In this document: piece after piece, positions 13,369 to 15,418 of the stretch
How positions within the stretch are numbered: the first letter of the stretch is position 1
Layout of the letters: each line of letters opens with the position of its first letter
Source: an uncultured Oscillospiraceae bacterium
Lineage (GTDB): Bacteria; Bacillota; Clostridia; Oscillospirales; Acutalibacteraceae
Direction: 5' to 3'
Length of the DNA stretch: 15,418 bases
Assembly (NCBI GenBank): GCA_900546895.1
Contig: UREO01000029.1
Span: 1-15,418, forward strand
Program-made: the position numbers and the translations under genes
Notes under the pieces: generated by a model
Seen by the model: only the letters and a program-made list of their open reading frames with translations
Databases searched by the model: none
What the model was told of the DNA's origin: nothing

Positions 13369-15138
13369 TCAGACAGGCGCTGTCGCCTGACGCATTGCAA
13401 TTTCCGATACGGTATTTTCCGGTTCTTCTTCATCCTCAGCCTGATTCTGACCGGCCGCTTCCACCCTGAGCTTAAACTGTTCCGCAAGGGCTTTCATGAT
13501 CTGGGCCTGTCCGGAAAGCTCCTCGCTGGCCGCCGCGCTTTCTTCCGCTGTCGCGGAATTCGTCTGAATAACGCTGGAAATCCGCTCCACGTCACGGTTC
13601 ACCTGCTCAACCGCGTCCGACTGCCTCACGCTGGCCTTTGAAATGTGTCCTACAATTTCAGAAACAGCTTTTGTACTTTCCACCACATGAAGCAGATATT
13701 TCGCGGTTTCATCCGCGATGACGGTCCCGTTCTTCACCTCGCCGATGGAGTTATGAATCAATGACGTTGTGTCCTTCGCCGCCTCGGCACTCTTTCCCGC
13801 AAGGTTCCGTACCTCATCCGCCACCACGGCGAAGCCCTTTCCGACGCTTCCGGCCCGCGCGGCCTCTACAGCGGCGTTGAGTGCGAGAATATTTGTCTGA
13901 AAGGCGATGTCCTCAATGGTTTTGATAATTTTTTCGATTTGCTGGGAGGAATCGTGAATGCCGGAAATGGCTTGAACCATTTTCTGCATATGCTGATTGC
14001 ATATTTCTATTTCAGAGTTCACGTCCTCCACATTGGCGCTGGCCTTTTCCGCATGCTCCGCGTTCTCTTTGACCTGCGCTGAAATTTCGGCAACCGCGGC
14101 GGACAGCCTTTCCACGGAATTCACCTGTTCCGTCGCGCCCTGTGCCAGCTCCTGAGCGCCGGAGGACAGCTGCTCAGAACCACCTGCGACCTGCTGAGAG
14201 GCCTGCTGCATCTGAGTAATCGTATCGTTGATAAACAGGATGATCGCTTCGATCGATTTTTGCAGCTGGATAAAATCGCCCTTATACTCAAAACGGCGCG
14301 CCACGTTTAAATCTCCCTGTTCCACCTGAAGCAGTGTGGACTGAATATCCGTTATGTACTGATTCAGAGTTTCGATTGTTTCCGCAAACGCGTTTCCCAG
14401 CTGGCCGATTTCGTCCCTCGATTTTACCTTCACCCGAACTTTCAAGTCGCCTTCGGCCATTTTCCGTGCCGCGCTCAGCAGTTCGGAAACCGGTCTGCTG
14501 ATTCCGCGCGAAATGAAGACTGCGATCAGGACGGACAGCAGAATGGAAATCAGAAGAATCGCGCTCATAATCACGTAAGCGCGTTCCCCCTGCGCGGTCA
14601 GGCTTTTGGACAACTGATTTCCCGAATTCGTCTTTTCCGTAACCAAAGAATCGATGGCCGTGCGCAGCTCCAGAGAAAGCGGGGAACATTTCTGGAACAT
14701 CATGATATAAGCATCCGTGTCTTTTCCAGAAATGGCCAGCTGAACCGTCTGATCCCGCGCAACCGTATATTCCTGCAGATCGCTCATAATCGTATCATAG
14801 TAGCCCTGTTCTTTGCTGCCGATAATCCCGGATTTCATTTTTGTAAGGTATTGTACCAGCTTTGCACTGGACTGGTCCAGTTCCTCTTTGCTTTTCAGCC
14901 TCTCGTTGACGCCCGGCTGAATAATAATGTCCCTCATAATGACGTTGTTGTTATTAAACTCGGTATTGAACAGGCCGATGTCGCCCTGCGCGAATCCATA
15001 CTGAACCAGCGCGCCCGAATATTGCTGATTCATGGTTCTCATAATGATAAATCCTACCACACCGCTGAAGCTCGAAAGGAATGTAATCAAAACAAAGGAT
15101 ATTATCAGTTTTTTCCCGATTTTCATATTTTTTAACAT
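13369..15138 (-). CDS. Methyl-accepting chemotaxis protein
   Basis: A membrane chemoreceptor of 589 residues. After MLKNMKIGKK comes TM1 (about 11-33). A helical extracytoplasmic sensor of the four-helix-bundle type follows (about 35-185), then TM2 (about 187-210). A HAMP domain (211-265) contains ISRPVSELLSAARKMAEGDL. The cytoplasmic signalling bundle has its tip at NILALNAAVEAARAG (416-430) and GKGFAVVADEVRNLA (433-447). It ends in an acidic tail without a C-terminal CheR-docking pentapeptide. The start at 15138 is chosen because AGGATGGGG lies just upstream and MLKNMKIGKKLI is the usual N-terminus. ATGs at 15150 and 15162 are possible. The ligand is unknown. Its closeness to the lactate locus makes an organic acid conceivable, but nothing shows it. 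It faces the GntR gene tail to tail. Confidence 0.97.
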   Translation of the reverse strand: MLKNMKIGKKLIISFVLITFLSSFSGVVGFIIMRTMNQQYSGALVQYGFAQGDIGLFNTEFNNNNVIMRDIIIQPGVNERLKSKEELDQSSAKLVQYLTKMKSGIIGSKEQGYYDTIMSDLQEYTVARDQTVQLAISGKDTDAYIMMFQKCSPLSLELRTAIDSLVTEKTNSGNQLSKSLTAQGERAYVIMSAILLISILLSVLIAVFISRGISRPVSELLSAARKMAEGDLKVRVKVKSRDEIGQLGNAFAETIETLNQYITDIQSTLLQVEQGDLNVARRFEYKGDFIQLQKSIEAIILFINDTITQMQQASQQVAGGSEQLSSGAQELAQGATEQVNSVERLSAAVAEISAQVKENAEHAEKASANVEDVNSEIEICNQHMQKMVQAISGIHDSSQQIEKIIKTIEDIAFQTNILALNAAVEAARAGSVGKGFAVVADEVRNLAGKSAEAAKDTTSLIHNSIGEVKNGTVIADETAKYLLHVVESTKAVSEIVGHISKASVRQSDAVEQVNRDVERISSVIQTNSATAEESAAASEELSGQAQIMKALAEQFKLRVEAAGQNQAEDEEEPENTVSEIAMRQATAPV

Positions 15139-15180
15139 GATCTTCCCCATCCTTTCTTCCATATAAAATCAGAAAGAAGC

Positions 15181-15199
15181 TGCCACCGCAGGGCAGGCA
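15181..15199 (-). terminator. Weak hairpin downstream of the oxidoreductase gene
   Basis: On the minus strand TGCCTGCC can pair with GGTGGCA across a CTGC loop, with one mismatch and one bulge, followed by a T-rich GCTTCTTTCTGATTTT. It lies between the oxidoreductase stop and the chemoreceptor start. It is a marginal candidate. Confidence 0.3.
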
Positions 15200-15216
15200 C
15201 CCTTTGGCGAACGTCT

Positions 15217-15418
15217 TCAGGACTTCCCCCTGGCCTGAATGTACTGATCGATGGAGTGCGCGGCTTCCTTGCCGCCGCCCATGGCCAGAATCACGGTTGC
15301 GGCGCCGCTAACGGCGTCCCCCGCGGCGTAAACGCCCTCCCGGGTCGTCGCCATGGTCGCTTCATCCACAACGATGCAGCCCTTCCTGTTCGCTTCCAGG
15401 CCCTCGGTCGTAGAGCGG
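15217..15418 (-). CDS. GltD/NfnB-type NAD(P)H oxidoreductase, C-terminal fragment
   Basis: The last 66 codons of a gene running off the right edge, ending in TGA at 15217-15219. The translated end contains VVDEATMATTREGVYAAGDA and then AATVILAMGGGKEAAHSID. This is the C-terminal FAD/NAD(P)-binding signature of the glutamate synthase small subunit and of NfnB, the large subunit of NADH-dependent ferredoxin:NADP oxidoreductase. In the full protein this motif contacts FAD. The N-terminal part with its iron-sulfur cysteines is outside the window, so GltD, NfnB and related enzymes such as dihydropyrimidine dehydrogenase-type proteins cannot be separated. It lies upstream of the chemoreceptor gene on the same strand, 78 bp apart. 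If it is NfnB, it would add another electron-bifurcating enzyme near the lactate locus (inference). Confidence 0.82.
   Translation of the reverse strand, partial: RSTTEGLEANRKGCIVVDEATMATTREGVYAAGDAVSGAATVILAMGGGKEAAHSIDQYIQARGKS

Noticed and set aside
13257..13469. Small plus-strand frame after the GntR gene
   Set aside because: It runs through the shared hairpin and overlaps the 3' end of the chemoreceptor gene, with no recognisable protein.

Overview
The window looks like a contig from an anaerobic Firmicute, probably a Clostridia-class lactate user that makes butyrate or longer acids (inference). Reasons: strong AGGAGG-type ribosome binding sites, TTGTTT-N17-TATAAT promoters in AT-rich gaps, GC-richer coding sequence, Bcd-type acyl-CoA dehydrogenase with a bifurcating-type EtfAB, and a typical Firmicutes chemoreceptor. 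No rRNA, tRNA, CRISPR array, IS element or prophage gene was seen. The first 44 bases are not genomic: they are an Illumina Nextera i5 adapter with its index, so the true sequence starts at 45.

Layout: (1) 45-1250, minus: a sugar ABC-transporter substrate-binding lipoprotein cut at its C-terminus by the contig end, divergent from an AraC-family regulator (1405-2607, plus). (2) 2779-3966, minus: a lower-GC HAD-family phosphatase with its own promoter. (3) 4360-13164: the core, a lactate-utilisation locus. A lactate permease (minus, 4360-5910) is divergent from a five-gene operon (plus, 6309-12097): LarA-type lactate racemase, FAD-linked D-lactate dehydrogenase, EtfB, EtfA and a short-chain acyl-CoA dehydrogenase. 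The operon ends in a strong hairpin and is followed by a FadR/LldR-type GntR regulator with its own promoter and a roughly 206-nt structured leader. (4) 13369-15138, minus: a methyl-accepting chemotaxis protein, preceded by the last 66 codons of a GltD/NfnB-type flavin oxidoreductase that runs off the right edge.

How the genes fit: the permease imports lactate, LarA interconverts L- and D-lactate, and the dehydrogenase oxidises D-lactate to pyruvate, passing electrons to EtfAB. This is the gene set of the electron-confurcating lactate dehydrogenase (lct) system described in Acetobacterium woodii. Here a Bcd-like acyl-CoA dehydrogenase closes the same operon, so one EtfAB could serve both the oxidation of lactate and the reduction of an enoyl-CoA. 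A TGGT-TCT-ACCA palindrome in the permease leader matches the classic FadR/PdhR/LldR operator and links the GntR protein to the locus. The most interesting points are the LDH-EtfAB-AcD operon with an EtfA lacking an N-terminal ferredoxin domain, the candidate operator, and the structured leader of the regulator.
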